A stretch of 64,000 nucleotides of DNA from JAFEDN01 sp963818985 (GCA_963818985.1 CAWFUJ010000010.1:124001-188000); one strand, 5' to 3'; shown: positions 1-8,784, numbered from the stretch's first letter. The notes: generated by a model not told the origin, from the letters alone. A program made the numbers and translations.

Positions 1-464
1 CCTTTGTTTGCCCTTCCGAGCTTATTGCTCTGGACCACGCTATTGAACAATTTAAAAGCCGTCATGTCGAAGTGATAGGTGTTTCAATCGATTCGCAATT
101 TACCCATAACGCTTGGCGCAATACCGCTGTGGCCAAAGGCGGAATTGGGCCAGTTAAATATACACTGGCGGCTGACGTGGCGCATACGATTTGTCGTAGT
201 TATGGAGTTGAGCACCCTGAGGCAGGCGTTGCTCTTCGAGGCACGTTTATTATCGACCGCAAAGGCGTCGTTCGCTCTCAAATTGTCAACGATTTGCCAC
301 TGGGACGCAATATTGAAGAAATTATTCGTATTATAGATGCTCTACAGTTTCACGAAGAGCACGGCGAAGTTTGCCCGGCTAATTGGAATAAAGGTGACAT
401 CGGCATGAAAGCCTCACCCGAAGGTGTCGCTAAGTACCTCGCCGAAAACGCCCACCAATTATAA
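1..464 (+). CDS. 2-Cys peroxiredoxin, AhpC/Prx1 family (5' end outside window)
   Basis: Thiol peroxidase that reduces hydrogen peroxide and organic hydroperoxides in the cytoplasm. The frame is open from base 3 and encodes FVCPSE, which carries the peroxidatic cysteine, so the gene begins left of the window; the GTG at 72 is internal. The resolving cysteine is in the C-terminal GEVCPANW motif, making this a typical 2-Cys enzyme of the AhpC/Prx1 type rather than a 1-Cys or BCP type. It converges on the RNase T gene across a short GC-rich palindrome. Family assignment is firm; the exact gene name is not, because the N-terminus is missing. Confidence 0.93.
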   Translation, partial: FVCPSELIALDHAIEQFKSRHVEVIGVSIDSQFTHNAWRNTAVAKGGIGPVKYTLAADVAHTICRSYGVEHPEAGVALRGTFIIDRKGVVRSQIVNDLPLGRNIEEIIRIIDALQFHEEHGEVCPANWNKGDIGMKASPEGVAKYLAENAHQL

Positions 465-489
465 AGTCGTATTTCTTTCTCTCATATAT

Positions 490-513
490 TTCCCTCTCCT
501 TCGGGAGGGGGAG
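490..513. repeat. REP-like palindrome between convergent genes
   Basis: CCCTCTCC and GGGAGGGG flank a three-base loop. It belongs to the same family as the palindromes near 3811, 6900, 18770 and 47290. Placed between the peroxiredoxin and RNase T stops, it could also act as a two-way transcription end, but no T-run is present. Confidence 0.6.
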
Positions 514-516
514 TAT

Positions 517-1128
517 TCAGCGAATTTGATTAACCATTCTGCAAAACAATTCTGCCGTGCATTGTGCGTCATAGATCGCTGAGTGCGCTTCGTTTTGATC
601 AAAAGGAATTTTGGCAGCTAATAAAGCCTTGGCCAGCACAGTTTTACCATAGATAAACCCAGCTAGGGTTGCGGTATCGAAACAACTGAAAGAATGAAAA
701 GGGCTTTTTTTCCGCAAATCACATCGTCGAATAGCCACTTGTAAGAAACTTAGATCAAAGTGAGCATTATGTCCGACTAATACTGCGCGTCTGCAGCCGG
801 TTGCTTTTAAGGCGCGGCGCACAAATAAAAATAATTCTAATAAGGCTTGCTTTTCACTGATTGCGAACCTAAAAGGATGTCCGGGGTCAATCCGGTTAAT
901 CGCTAAAGATCTCGGATCAAAATGAGCACCAGCAAAAGGTTCGACGTGACAAGCATATAAATTACCGGGTTTAAGTAAATTGTCGCCATTAAAATCAACT
1001 AAAACCGCGGCCATTTCAAGGATAGCATCAATGGTCGGTTCGCATCCCGAGGTTTCAAGGTCAATGACCACAGGTAAAAATCCGTCAAATCGATTTTTTA
1101 AAAGCATGGGCACTGATTCACTACGCAT
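517..1128 (-). CDS. rnt: Ribonuclease T (DEDDh 3'-5' exonuclease)
   Basis: Trims 3' ends of tRNA and other stable RNAs. At 203 residues it is close to the usual 215. The DEDDh residues are visible: VVIDLETSG near residues 20-28 (ExoI, D and E), HNAHFD near 139 (ExoII) and HSAIYDA near 183 (ExoIII, catalytic His and Asp). The stretches HVEPFAGA and IDPGHPFR resemble E. coli RNase T more than DnaQ epsilon. The start at 1128 is preceded only by a weak ribosome site. It lies downstream of pyrC on the same strand, with a long AT-rich inverted repeat between them. Confidence 0.9.
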   Translation of the reverse strand: MRSESVPMLLKNRFDGFLPVVIDLETSGCEPTIDAILEMAAVLVDFNGDNLLKPGNLYACHVEPFAGAHFDPRSLAINRIDPGHPFRFAISEKQALLELFLFVRRALKATGCRRAVLVGHNAHFDLSFLQVAIRRCDLRKKSPFHSFSCFDTATLAGFIYGKTVLAKALLAAKIPFDQNEAHSAIYDAQCTAELFCRMVNQIR

Positions 1129-1153
1129 GTATACCTAGCTATTGGGCAGATTG

Positions 1154-1204
1154 AGTTGTAAAAAACACGAACATAGTACCATTCTGTCAGTGTTTTTTAC
1201 AACT
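1154..1204. repeat. Perfect 15-bp inverted repeat between rnt and pyrC
   Basis: AGTTGTAAAAAACAC at 1154-1168 is exactly complementary to GTGTTTTTTACAACT at 1190-1204, with a 21-base loop. On the minus strand the hairpin follows pyrC and ends in a T-rich arm, so it may be an attenuator or terminator between pyrC and rnt. It could equally be a small transposon-derived element. Confidence 0.6.
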
Positions 1205-1236
1205 TAAGATGGTCCGTAGATGGGATGCTAAAAAGC

Positions 1237-2283
1237 TCAACAGGACGAGGGAAGGTATAATTGCCAATTAAGTTTTTCTCCGGCCTGCATGGGAATAACC
1301 AAGGTATTGCCAAAAGGTAAGGCTTTTGGTACTTCCCACGATATTTTTTTAAGAGTGATATGTTGTTTATTCATCGGCAAACGGTAAAAATTAGGTCCAT
1401 TTATACTTGCAAATTTTTCAAGTTTATCTAACGACCCATGTTCGGCAAATACTTGAGTATACAATTCGATGGCGGCATGAGCGCTATAAATTCCCGCGCA
1501 GCCGCATGCCGATTCTTTCTGAGACTGAGGATGGGGGGCGCTGTCTGTGCCTAAGAAAAATTTAGCATGACCACTTATAGCGGCTTCAATCAGCGCTTGT
1601 TGATCAATTTTGGTTTTTAAGATAGGCATACAGTAATAGTGAGGGTGAAGGCCGCCGGTTAATAATGCATTGCGGTTATACCAAAGATGATGCGCAGTGA
1701 TGGTCGCCGCTAAAGTTTCAGGGCCTGAACGCACAAAATCCACCGCATTTTTGGTCGAAATATGTTCCAGCACGATGCGTAAGTTGGGAAAATTTTTGAT
1801 TAAAGCCACTAATTCTTGCTCAACAAAATGATTTTCCCGTTCAAAAATATCGGTCTCAGGATCAACAGATTCACCGTGAATCAATAATGGCAGATCCAAT
1901 TCTTCCATGGCTGCAAACAAGTGGTAAATACGATTTAGATGGGCGATGCCAGCATGGGAATGGGTGGTGGCACCCGCTGGGTAAAGTTTGCAACCATAGA
2001 TAATTCCGCTGGCTTTTGCTTCTTTTAAGTCCATTACGGTCATATTTTCGGTCATGTACAAAGTCATGAGCGGTACGAACTGCCGACCCGCGGGTATTTC
2101 GGCTATAATGCGCTGACGGTAAGCTTCCGCTTGTCCCAATTGGCGAATAGCGGGTGCTAAATTGGGCATAACAATGGCCCGTCCGAATTGATTTACCACG
2201 TCGGTCACGGTGCGGGAAAGATATTCTCGGTCACGAAGGTGACAATGCCAGTCATCTGGCTGGATAATGGTGATCTGTTCCAT
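1237..2283 (-). CDS. pyrC: Dihydroorotase
   Basis: Cyclises N-carbamoyl-aspartate to dihydroorotate, third step of pyrimidine synthesis, in the cytoplasm. At 348 residues it matches the E. coli-type (class II) enzyme. The metal ligands are present: DDWHCHLRD near residues 11-19, GCKLYPAG with the lysine that is carbamylated, the histidines of LLIHGE and VLEHIS, and LGTDSAPH with the catalytic aspartate. Start ATG at 2283. The upstream gap to 2406 is shared with the divergent porin gene. Confidence 0.96.
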   Translation of the reverse strand: MEQITIIQPDDWHCHLRDREYLSRTVTDVVNQFGRAIVMPNLAPAIRQLGQAEAYRQRIIAEIPAGRQFVPLMTLYMTENMTVMDLKEAKASGIIYGCKLYPAGATTHSHAGIAHLNRIYHLFAAMEELDLPLLIHGESVDPETDIFERENHFVEQELVALIKNFPNLRIVLEHISTKNAVDFVRSGPETLAATITAHHLWYNRNALLTGGLHPHYYCMPILKTKIDQQALIEAAISGHAKFFLGTDSAPHPQSQKESACGCAGIYSAHAAIELYTQVFAEHGSLDKLEKFASINGPNFYRLPMNKQHITLKKISWEVPKALPFGNTLVIPMQAGEKLNWQLYLPSSC

Positions 2284-2323
2284 GTGTCCAAAAAATTTAT
2301 TTCAAATTGTTTAAAAAAAGTAC

Positions 2324-2352
2324 TTGATTGTATCATATTGCTGTAGTATAGT
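2324..2352 (+). promoter_or_regulatory. Sigma-70-type promoter of the LbtU-like porin
   Basis: TTGATT (2324-2329) and TATAGT (2347-2352) are separated by 17 bases and lie about 55 bases before the porin ATG. I saw no convincing Fur-type palindrome over it. Confidence 0.55.
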
Positions 2353-2405
2353 ACAAACTCTGAGTGATTCTAAAATGAAGTTTTTATACAAAGCGGGGTT
2401 TAATT

Positions 2406-3797
2406 ATGAAAAATATAGGGGCTTGTTCAGTAGCAGTTTTGTTGGCAGTGAGTGGTTCGGCCTTAGCTCAGGTTGAGGTGCCGGATACAGTTGTGAAGCA
2501 GTCAGTGGCTAACACTGCAGTTCCTCCCGCAGGTTATAATATTCTTCCATACATTACCCTTTCCACCTCTCCTTATTTAGCTGTTAGTACTGCATTCGAT
2601 GCTTCAGATGTGTGGTCTCAGCAATCCTCGATGAATGAAGATTTATTTTTATTACAATATCGTGACAAGTTAGAAAAAGAATTAAATAAACGCCATGCCT
2701 CCTTGTCTCAGCGCCCTATTATTGAATTAAGTGGTGCGATCGAAGGCGTGGTCATGCAAACTTTTAATAATTTTCATAATACTGGCCCTTCAGGTGATGT
2801 TAACTTAAATACCGCCGAATTGGATATCAACGCCATGATCAGCAAATGGGCCATTGGCTTCATGAGCATTAATTATGATAGTGCCCCACCGCAAACTGGC
2901 AACAGGGTGAATAATTCTCGAATCTATTTAAGTCGCGGTTTTGCTACCATTGGTAATTTAGAGGCTTTTCCGCTTTATTTTACAATTGGTCAGACTTATT
3001 TACCGTTCGGACGTTATTCAAGCAATATGGTGACGTCGCCGGTCACATTATCATTAGCCAGGATCAATGATCGTACCGCGATATTGGGCTATTATAAAGA
3101 TGGTATTTATGCTCAGTTATATGTCTACCCCGGGATCGATTCTAACAATGCTGATACCGTATTCCATGAAGGCGGTTTGAATGTGGGCATTAAGCGGCCT
3201 TTTACTCTTGCGTCTACTAAGGGAAGTATTAATTTTGGTGGTGGAATTATTTCAGATATGACCGATTCGCAAGGGATTGGTAATACGGGTGCAGCTTTCC
3301 CACAGTTTCCTGGTTTTACGAATATACCAAATACAGACCTGCCTAGTAATTCTTATCCTTTTAAACATGTTGTTCCTGGTGCGGATGTACATAGTGAAAT
3401 TACTTATGGTGCTTGGAGCTTGGCATTAGAATTTATTAGTGCAACTACTCGTTTTTCTGATCAAGATTTGACGTTTAATGGCCATGGTGCCAGTCCAAAA
3501 GCTTCGCATGTAGAATTGGCGCGTACTTTTCAAATAAGTAATTATACTTACACAGCTGGAGGATCTTATGGCCGGACATGGGAAGCTTTAGGGCTCAATC
3601 TACCACAGCAGAGCTTTACCGGTTATGTACGCACTTCATTTTGGAAGAATACGATTACAGCGCTTGAATTTCGTCACGATATTGATTATTCGACCAATGA
3701 TGTGTCTACTGCCGCTGTGAATTTCGGTTCTTTTACCAACACAGGTACCGGTAAGTCACGCGATATGATATTAGTTCAATTAGGAGTCTACTTCTAA
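2406..3797 (+). CDS. LbtU-family outer-membrane porin (DUF3573-like)
   Basis: Predicted outer-membrane beta-barrel related to Legionella LbtU, the legiobactin siderophore importer. Residues 1-21 form a signal peptide ending SALAQ. A short coiled-coil stretch (residues about 78-100) precedes PIIELSGAIEGVV, the usual opening of the barrel, and the chain ends in an aromatic residue (LGVYF), as beta-barrels do. Length 463 is normal for the family. In Coxiella- and Legionella-like genomes several copies occur, so the substrate here cannot be fixed. It stands alone behind its own promoter and overlaps the end of the convergent nth gene by four bases. Confidence 0.82.
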   Translation: MKNIGACSVAVLLAVSGSALAQVEVPDTVVKQSVANTAVPPAGYNILPYITLSTSPYLAVSTAFDASDVWSQQSSMNEDLFLLQYRDKLEKELNKRHASLSQRPIIELSGAIEGVVMQTFNNFHNTGPSGDVNLNTAELDINAMISKWAIGFMSINYDSAPPQTGNRVNNSRIYLSRGFATIGNLEAFPLYFTIGQTYLPFGRYSSNMVTSPVTLSLARINDRTAILGYYKDGIYAQLYVYPGIDSNNADTVFHEGGLNVGIKRPFTLASTKGSINFGGGIISDMTDSQGIGNTGAAFPQFPGFTNIPNTDLPSNSYPFKHVVPGADVHSEITYGAWSLALEFISATTRFSDQDLTFNGHGASPKASHVELARTFQISNYTYTAGGSYGRTWEALGLNLPQQSFTGYVRTSFWKNTITALEFRHDIDYSTNDVSTAAVNFGSFTNTGTGKSRDMILVQLGVYF

Positions 3798-4471
3798 GAC
3801 CGTTCATAATCCCTCTCCCCGATGGGAGAGGGATTATAGGGTAGGGTTTTATTTGGGTATTCGCACAAATCGTTAATAGGACATTCTGGACATTTTGGTT
3901 TGCGCGCAGTACATATATATCTACCATGTAAAACCAGCCAATGATGGGCATCATGTAAGAAACGTTGAGGAATTATTTTTAATAATTCTTGTTCCACCTG
4001 CAATGGAGTTTTACCTTTAGCCAAACCAATACGCACTGCCACTCTTAGAATATGTGTATCCACTGCTATCTCAGGTTCACCAAAAACCGTATTTAAAATT
4101 ACATTGGCGGTTTTTCTTCCAACCCCCGGCAAAGATTGCAAGGCCATGCGGTTTCGTGGCACTGTCCCATTATATTTTTCAAGTAAAATTTGGCAGGTTT
4201 TAATAATATTTTTAGCTTTGGTATTATAAAGACCGATAGATTTGATATATTTTTTTAAATCTTGTTCCCCTAGATTGAGAAATTTCTCAGGTGTATCGGC
4301 GACTGCAAATAAAGCGAGGGTAGCTTTATTGACGCTGACATCGGTTGCTTGAGCGGATAAGATCACTGAAATTAATAATTCAAAATTATTTTTGAATTTA
4401 AGTTCAGTGGTCGGATGAGGGTTGATCGCTTGAAAACGTTTAAAGATTTCTTGGCATTTTTCCGGATTCAT
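3794..4471 (-). CDS. nth: Endonuclease III (DNA glycosylase/AP lyase)
   Basis: Removes oxidised pyrimidines in base-excision repair. The helix-hairpin-helix LPGVGRKTAN carries the catalytic lysine and VDTHILRV the catalytic aspartate. The C-terminal iron-sulfur loop has four cysteines spaced C-x6-C-x2-C-x5-C near residues 193-209. At 225 residues it is about 14 longer than E. coli Nth. The extra tail (YNPSPIGERDYERS) is encoded by the palindromic repeat at 3807-3837, so the original stop has been replaced by repeat sequence. Start ATG at 4471. Confidence 0.95.
   Translation of the reverse strand: MNPEKCQEIFKRFQAINPHPTTELKFKNNFELLISVILSAQATDVSVNKATLALFAVADTPEKFLNLGEQDLKKYIKSIGLYNTKAKNIIKTCQILLEKYNGTVPRNRMALQSLPGVGRKTANVILNTVFGEPEIAVDTHILRVAVRIGLAKGKTPLQVEQELLKIIPQRFLHDAHHWLVLHGRYICTARKPKCPECPINDLCEYPNKTLPYNPSPIGERDYERS
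3807..3837. repeat. REP-like palindrome forming the 3' end of nth
   Basis: AATCCCTCTCCC and GGGAGAGGGATT pair perfectly around a four-base loop. It lies just after the porin stop and inside the last codons of nth. It may also serve as a transcription end between the convergent genes. Confidence 0.8.
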
Positions 4472-4517
4472 TATGGCTATAACTCCAGTTATGGTTTTTT
4501 TATTTACTAATTACAAG

Positions 4518-4629
4518 CCTCGTCAATATTTCCCACCGCCAGGCGCTAGCTTTGTCGGCGGCTTCCTTTGACAGGCCCCGCCATTGCGATTGTCCCGCGA
4601 TTCCCTGGCGACGGAAAATATTGACGGGG
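4518..4629. repeat. 112-bp GC-rich element with 26-bp terminal inverted repeats
   Basis: The 26 bases at 4518-4543 match the reverse complement of 4604-4629 at 22 positions; the shared core is CGTCAATATTT/AAATATTGACG. The interior is GC-rich against AT-rich flanks and has no open frame. It resembles a miniature inverted-repeat transposable element; no clear target duplication is visible. Confidence 0.6.
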
Positions 4630-4642
4630 TTGTTCAAGATAA

Positions 4643-5257
4643 TCACGCGAGAGATTTTTTTTTAGCTTTTACTCGCTCTACTGCCGCCTGAATGGCTGTT
4701 TGCCGAATTGATAAGCTTAGGGGCTCATTTTCTTCCGTTAACTTGGCTGCTTGCTGTTGGCGAGCCTGACGCTGTTGTCTTAGTTGATAACGATGCCGTG
4801 ATGATTTAGCCATTTTCTGCTGTTTGGTTTCGTCATGATAGGGGTTAGGAATTAAATCAATACAGTCCACGGGACATGGAGATATGCATAATCCGCAACC
4901 CGTACATGCATCGGTAATAATGGTATGCATTTGCTGGCTGGCGCCAATAATTGCATCGACTGGACATGCCTGAATACATTTGGTGCAGCCGATACATTGG
5001 TCTTCGCGAATAATCGCTATCGAAGGGGGCTTGCTAGGTGGCATCTCTGCTAATAATGGCTCAGCGTCCACACCCAAAAGCTTGGCCAATTGTTGCAAGG
5101 TATGTTCTCCACCTGGCACGCAGCGATTAATTTTTTCACCCTGATTGACGATTGCCTCCGCATATGGCTGACAACCTGAGTATTGACATTGTTGACACTG
5201 CGTTTGTGGTAACAGATTATCAATGGCAGCAATCAATTTTTCAGATGCTTCATTCAT
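4643..5257 (-). CDS. RnfB/RsxB-like iron-sulfur protein (orphan)
   Basis: Ferredoxin-type electron carrier related to RnfB of the Rnf/Rsx complex. An N-terminal 4Fe-4S domain has CQQCQYSGC plus a distal cysteine (residues about 19-46). Two further 4Fe-4S motifs follow: CIGCTKCIQACP near 88-99 and CTGCGLCISPCP near 118-129. The tail after residue 140 is basic and Q/K-rich. The usual N-terminal membrane helix of RnfB is missing, and no rnfA, C, D, G or E is nearby, so it is probably soluble with an unknown partner. Its ATG overlaps the end of metG by four bases, so the two are co-transcribed and coupled. Confidence 0.82.
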   Translation of the reverse strand: MNEASEKLIAAIDNLLPQTQCQQCQYSGCQPYAEAIVNQGEKINRCVPGGEHTLQQLAKLLGVDAEPLLAEMPPSKPPSIAIIREDQCIGCTKCIQACPVDAIIGASQQMHTIITDACTGCGLCISPCPVDCIDLIPNPYHDETKQQKMAKSSRHRYQLRQQRQARQQQAAKLTEENEPLSLSIRQTAIQAAVERVKAKKKSLA

Positions 5258-6876
5258 AGAGTAATATCTTCAGGCCTAATTCTTTGCATCAAAGGTTGAA
5301 AAGGACGAATGGCGTGATTTAATAACGGAATATCTAAATCAGACCAAGACAAGGTTTCAATATTTAGAAATTCACAAATTCTGGCTGCAGTAGTAGGTAA
5401 GATGGGTTGTAAGTAAGTGGCGAGTATTTTAAATAGATTGAGGCCTAGAGTGCAAACGGCTTGCACTTCCAATGACTTATTTTCTTTAGCCAATTGCCAA
5501 GGTTTTTGTTGATCGATATATTGATTTGCGCGGTCGGCCAAGGCCATTATTTCACGAACCGCACGGCTAGAGTTTCTATTTTCATAGCTCTCGGCAATCA
5601 GCATACGGGCAGTGGTAAATTCTGCAAATAATTGTGGATTAGGTAAGGCTCCTGCTAATAATGAAGAAGGTTGTTTGTTAATAAAGCTGGCACAGCGACT
5701 GGCTAAATTAACAAACTTACCAATCAGATCAGCATTAATGCGGGCACAGAAATCTTTAAAGTTTAAATCAATATCCTCAACTTGGCCGGTTAATTTTGCA
5801 GCAAAATAATAGCGTAAAAATTCTGGGTCTAATTGCTGTAAATAATCAGCGCCAGTAATAAAAGTACCACGAGATTTAGACATCTTCTGGCCGTTAATTG
5901 TTAAAAATCCATGGACAAAAATACTCGTGGGTAAGCGTAATTGAGCGCCTTGCAACATGGCCGGCCAAAAAAGTGCATGGAAATACACAATGTCTTTGCC
6001 AACGAAGTGATAAAGTTCTGTCGGTCGATTGGTTTGCCAATAATCGTCAAAATCAAGCTCTGGGCGTTCAGAACACAGTTTTTTTAAACAAGCCATATAG
6101 CCAACCGGTGCATCTACCCAAACGTAAAAAAATTTACCGGGAGCATTGGGAATTTCAAAGCCGAAATAAGGTGCGTCGCGTGAAATATCCCAAGATTTTA
6201 AGGGTTCGCTTAACCATTCTTGCATTTTATTGGCGACTGACTCAGAAAGATGTCCGGTTTGAACCCAGTCTTGTAAAAAAGAATGATATTTTTCCAGATT
6301 AAAAAAGTAGTGCAAGGATTCTTTAATAATGGGTTTTGTACCAGACAAAGTAGAAACAGGATTGATTAATTCTAATGGATCATAAGTTGCGCCACAGACT
6401 TCACAATTATCCCCATACTGTTGCTTTGCGCCACACCTTGGACATTCACCCTGAATAAAGCGATCTGCTAAGAAAATATGTTTTTCAGGATCGAAAGCTT
6501 GTGAGATCGTTTCAGTGGTAATGTCATTATTTGCTTGAAGTCTGGCATAAATCATGTCGACTAATTGTTTATTTTCTGGTGAATGGGTCGTATAAAAATA
6601 ATCAAAATCGATTAAAAATTTTTTAAAATCACCTTGGTGTTCTTTATTGATTTTGTTGATCAATGCTTCGGGTTCAATATTTTGTTGTTGGGCGGAAATC
6701 ATGATGCTGGTGCCATGCGCATCCGAACCACTGATAAATAAGCAACGATTGCCTATCAGCCGTTGCCAACGCACCCAAACATCAGCTTGAACGGCTTCCA
6801 CTAAATGACCCAAATGGATCGGCCCATTCGCGTAAAATAAGGCAATGGTAACAAGCATATTGCGTGGTTTATTCAT
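5254..6876 (-). CDS. metG: Methionyl-tRNA synthetase
   Basis: Charges tRNA-Met. Class I signatures are present: HLGH near residues 21-24 (HIGH motif) and KMSKSRGTF near 331-339 (KMSKS). A zinc-binding insertion with CPRCGA and CEVCGA lies near residues 145-162. Length 540 corresponds to the catalytic core plus anticodon domain without the C-terminal dimerisation domain of the 677-residue E. coli enzyme. Start ATG at 6876, 233 bases from the divergent mrp gene, with a composite repeat element in between. Confidence 0.96.
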   Translation of the reverse strand: MNKPRNMLVTIALFYANGPIHLGHLVEAVQADVWVRWQRLIGNRCLFISGSDAHGTSIMISAQQQNIEPEALINKINKEHQGDFKKFLIDFDYFYTTHSPENKQLVDMIYARLQANNDITTETISQAFDPEKHIFLADRFIQGECPRCGAKQQYGDNCEVCGATYDPLELINPVSTLSGTKPIIKESLHYFFNLEKYHSFLQDWVQTGHLSESVANKMQEWLSEPLKSWDISRDAPYFGFEIPNAPGKFFYVWVDAPVGYMACLKKLCSERPELDFDDYWQTNRPTELYHFVGKDIVYFHALFWPAMLQGAQLRLPTSIFVHGFLTINGQKMSKSRGTFITGADYLQQLDPEFLRYYFAAKLTGQVEDIDLNFKDFCARINADLIGKFVNLASRCASFINKQPSSLLAGALPNPQLFAEFTTARMLIAESYENRNSSRAVREIMALADRANQYIDQQKPWQLAKENKSLEVQAVCTLGLNLFKILATYLQPILPTTAARICEFLNIETLSWSDLDIPLLNHAIRPFQPLMQRIRPEDITL

Positions 6877-6898
6877 GGCTTGTCACCTGTGGATATAT

Positions 6899-7019
6899 TC
6901 CCTCTCCCTCCGGGAGAGGGTGGGGTGAGGGGGTATCTAAAGAGGTGTGGCACAATGAGATCGGGAAACATTCCTTTAAATATCCCCTCACCCTAACCCT
7001 CTCCCTCCGGGAGAGGGGA
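6899..7019. repeat. Composite element with two inverted REP palindromes
   Basis: A left arm (6902-6934) and a right arm (6985-7018) each contain the palindrome CCCTCTCCCTCCGGGAGAGG plus a GGTGAGGGG / CCCCTCACC extension. They are in inverted orientation around about 50 bases. The same layout and a related spacer recur at 47286-47393. It sits in the metG-mrp divergent region. Confidence 0.8.
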
Positions 7020-7109
7020 ATTGTCCTGGCTTTTTGCAAATGATACCTCGGCTCTGTGATCTCGATGAAAATATTTAACTCTGAATTTTAAACGTGTTAC
7101 AATAGCAAA

Positions 7110-8195
7110 ATGCAGTTTATAACGTCAACCAGCATCGAACAGGCATTGAAGCAATACCGTTTACCCTTAATAAATCAGGATATTATCAGTACCGGCTGGT
7201 TGCATCATTTAACTGTCAATGCGGGCGCTGTCAGCCTGCAATTAAAATTAGGTTTTGCCGCGGCCAAAAGCCAAGCGCTATTTCATCAATCCTTAACTGA
7301 CTTCCTCTCGCTATTACCAGGCGTTACCCAAGCGCAAATAACTATTAATTGGCAGACCCGTGCCCACGCAGTGCAACCCGGTATTGACGCTATTCCAGGG
7401 GTGAAAAACGTCATTGCTATTGCTTCTGGCAAAGGCGGAGTTGGCAAGTCAACGACTGCTGTTAACTTGGCTTTGGCGTTACATCAAGAGGGGGCTCGTG
7501 TTGGGCTGCTCGACGCTGATATTTATGGCCCTAATCAACCCCATATGTTAGGTGTGACTCAGCGTCCGCGAATACGTGAAGATAAAAAAATATTTCCGGT
7601 ATTAGCGCATGACTTACAGACCATGTCCATTGGCTATTTGGTGGATGCCGCCACGCCGATGGTTTGGCGCGGACCCATGATCAGTGCCGCATTAAATCAA
7701 TTGGTGCGCGATACGTTATGGGACAATCTCGATTATTTGATTATTGATTTACCGCCAGGGACGGGTGATATCCAATTAACCTTAGCCAAAAAGGTGCCAG
7801 TCACCGCAGTCGTTATGGTGACGACCCCGCAAGATGTGGCGTTGTTAGACGTTCGCAAAGGACTAGAGATGTTTCGCAAGGTGGATGTCAAGGTTTTGGG
7901 TGTTATTGAAAACATGAGCACTCATATTTGTTCGAACTGCGGTCATGCCGAAGCTTTATTTGGGGAAGGTGGGGGCCAGCGTTTAGCTGAAGAATGTGGG
8001 GTGTCTTTAATGGGTCGATTGCCATTGGCGCTTGCGATTCGGGAAGCGGTCGATTGTGGAGTACCGACGGTTGCCTCAGCAGCTGATGGCGATCTGGCCA
8101 AACTTTATAGACAAATAGCGCTTAATATAGCGGCTCATTTGTCGTTACTTAAAATTAATTATGCGGCGAAATTTCCCAAAGTAGTTGTGGAATAA
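7110..8195 (+). CDS. apbC: Mrp/ApbC family iron-sulfur carrier ATPase
   Basis: Cytoplasmic P-loop ATPase that carries 4Fe-4S clusters to target proteins. An N-terminal DUF59-like region of about 80 residues precedes the deviant Walker A GKGGVGKSTT near residue 109. LIIDLPPGTGD follows, and a CSNCGH cluster-binding CxxC lies near residue 272. Length 361 is normal. No strong ribosome site precedes the ATG at 7110. The dcd gene starts 12 bases after its stop, so the two probably form an operon, as in other gammaproteobacteria. Confidence 0.94.
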   Translation: MQFITSTSIEQALKQYRLPLINQDIISTGWLHHLTVNAGAVSLQLKLGFAAAKSQALFHQSLTDFLSLLPGVTQAQITINWQTRAHAVQPGIDAIPGVKNVIAIASGKGGVGKSTTAVNLALALHQEGARVGLLDADIYGPNQPHMLGVTQRPRIREDKKIFPVLAHDLQTMSIGYLVDAATPMVWRGPMISAALNQLVRDTLWDNLDYLIIDLPPGTGDIQLTLAKKVPVTAVVMVTTPQDVALLDVRKGLEMFRKVDVKVLGVIENMSTHICSNCGHAEALFGEGGGQRLAEECGVSLMGRLPLALAIREAVDCGVPTVASAADGDLAKLYRQIALNIAAHLSLLKINYAAKFPKVVVE

Positions 8196-8207
8196 ACAGG
8201 GGAACTA

Positions 8208-8771
8208 ATGGCAATAAAAGCAGACAAGTGGATTCGCCGGATGGCTAAAACCGGCATGATTACACCGTTTTCAGAACAGCAAGTTCGTCATCAAGATGGG
8301 AAAAAAATTATTTCATATGGTACATCCAGTTATGGTTACGATGTGCGCTGCGCCGACCAATTTAAAATTTTCACCAATATTAATTCAGCGATCGTTGATC
8401 CAAAAAATTTTGCATTGGATAGTTTTGTCGATATTCGCGCGGATGTTTGCATTATTCCGCCTAACTCCTTTGTTTTAGCGCATACGGTTGAATACTTTAA
8501 AATTCCGCGCAATGTCTTAACAATTTGCGTTGGCAAATCCACTTACGCGCGGTGTGGCATTATTGTTAACGTCACGCCATTAGAACCAGAGTGGGAAGGG
8601 CATGTTACCTTAGAATTTTCCAACACCACTAATTTACCCGCCAAAATTTACGCGCACGAAGGTGTCGCGCAAATGCTATTTTTTGAATCCGATGAAACTT
8701 GCGAGACATCTTATGCTGATCGCCAAGGCAAATACCAAGGCCAAAAAGGCGTTACCTTGCCCATGGCTTAG
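8208..8771 (+). CDS. dcd: dCTP deaminase
   Basis: Deaminates dCTP to dUTP, feeding thymidylate synthesis. The 187-residue chain has family signatures ISYGTSSYGYDVRC near the N-terminus, CVGKSTYARCG, and EPEWEGHVTLEFSN with the catalytic glutamate. Length and motifs match the monofunctional Pseudomonas/Coxiella-type enzyme. A GGGGAACTAATG context places a ribosome site just before the ATG. Confidence 0.96.
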   Translation: MAIKADKWIRRMAKTGMITPFSEQQVRHQDGKKIISYGTSSYGYDVRCADQFKIFTNINSAIVDPKNFALDSFVDIRADVCIIPPNSFVLAHTVEYFKIPRNVLTICVGKSTYARCGIIVNVTPLEPEWEGHVTLEFSNTTNLPAKIYAHEGVAQMLFFESDETCETSYADRQGKYQGQKGVTLPMA

Positions 8772-8784
8772 AATCGGAGAGATC

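Noticed and set aside
2284..2405. Fur box upstream of the LbtU-like porin
   Set aside because: No GATAATGATAATCATTATC-like palindrome was found over the promoter.
5898..6302. 134-residue plus-strand frame inside metG
   Set aside because: Antisense to conserved MetRS motifs; no independent evidence.
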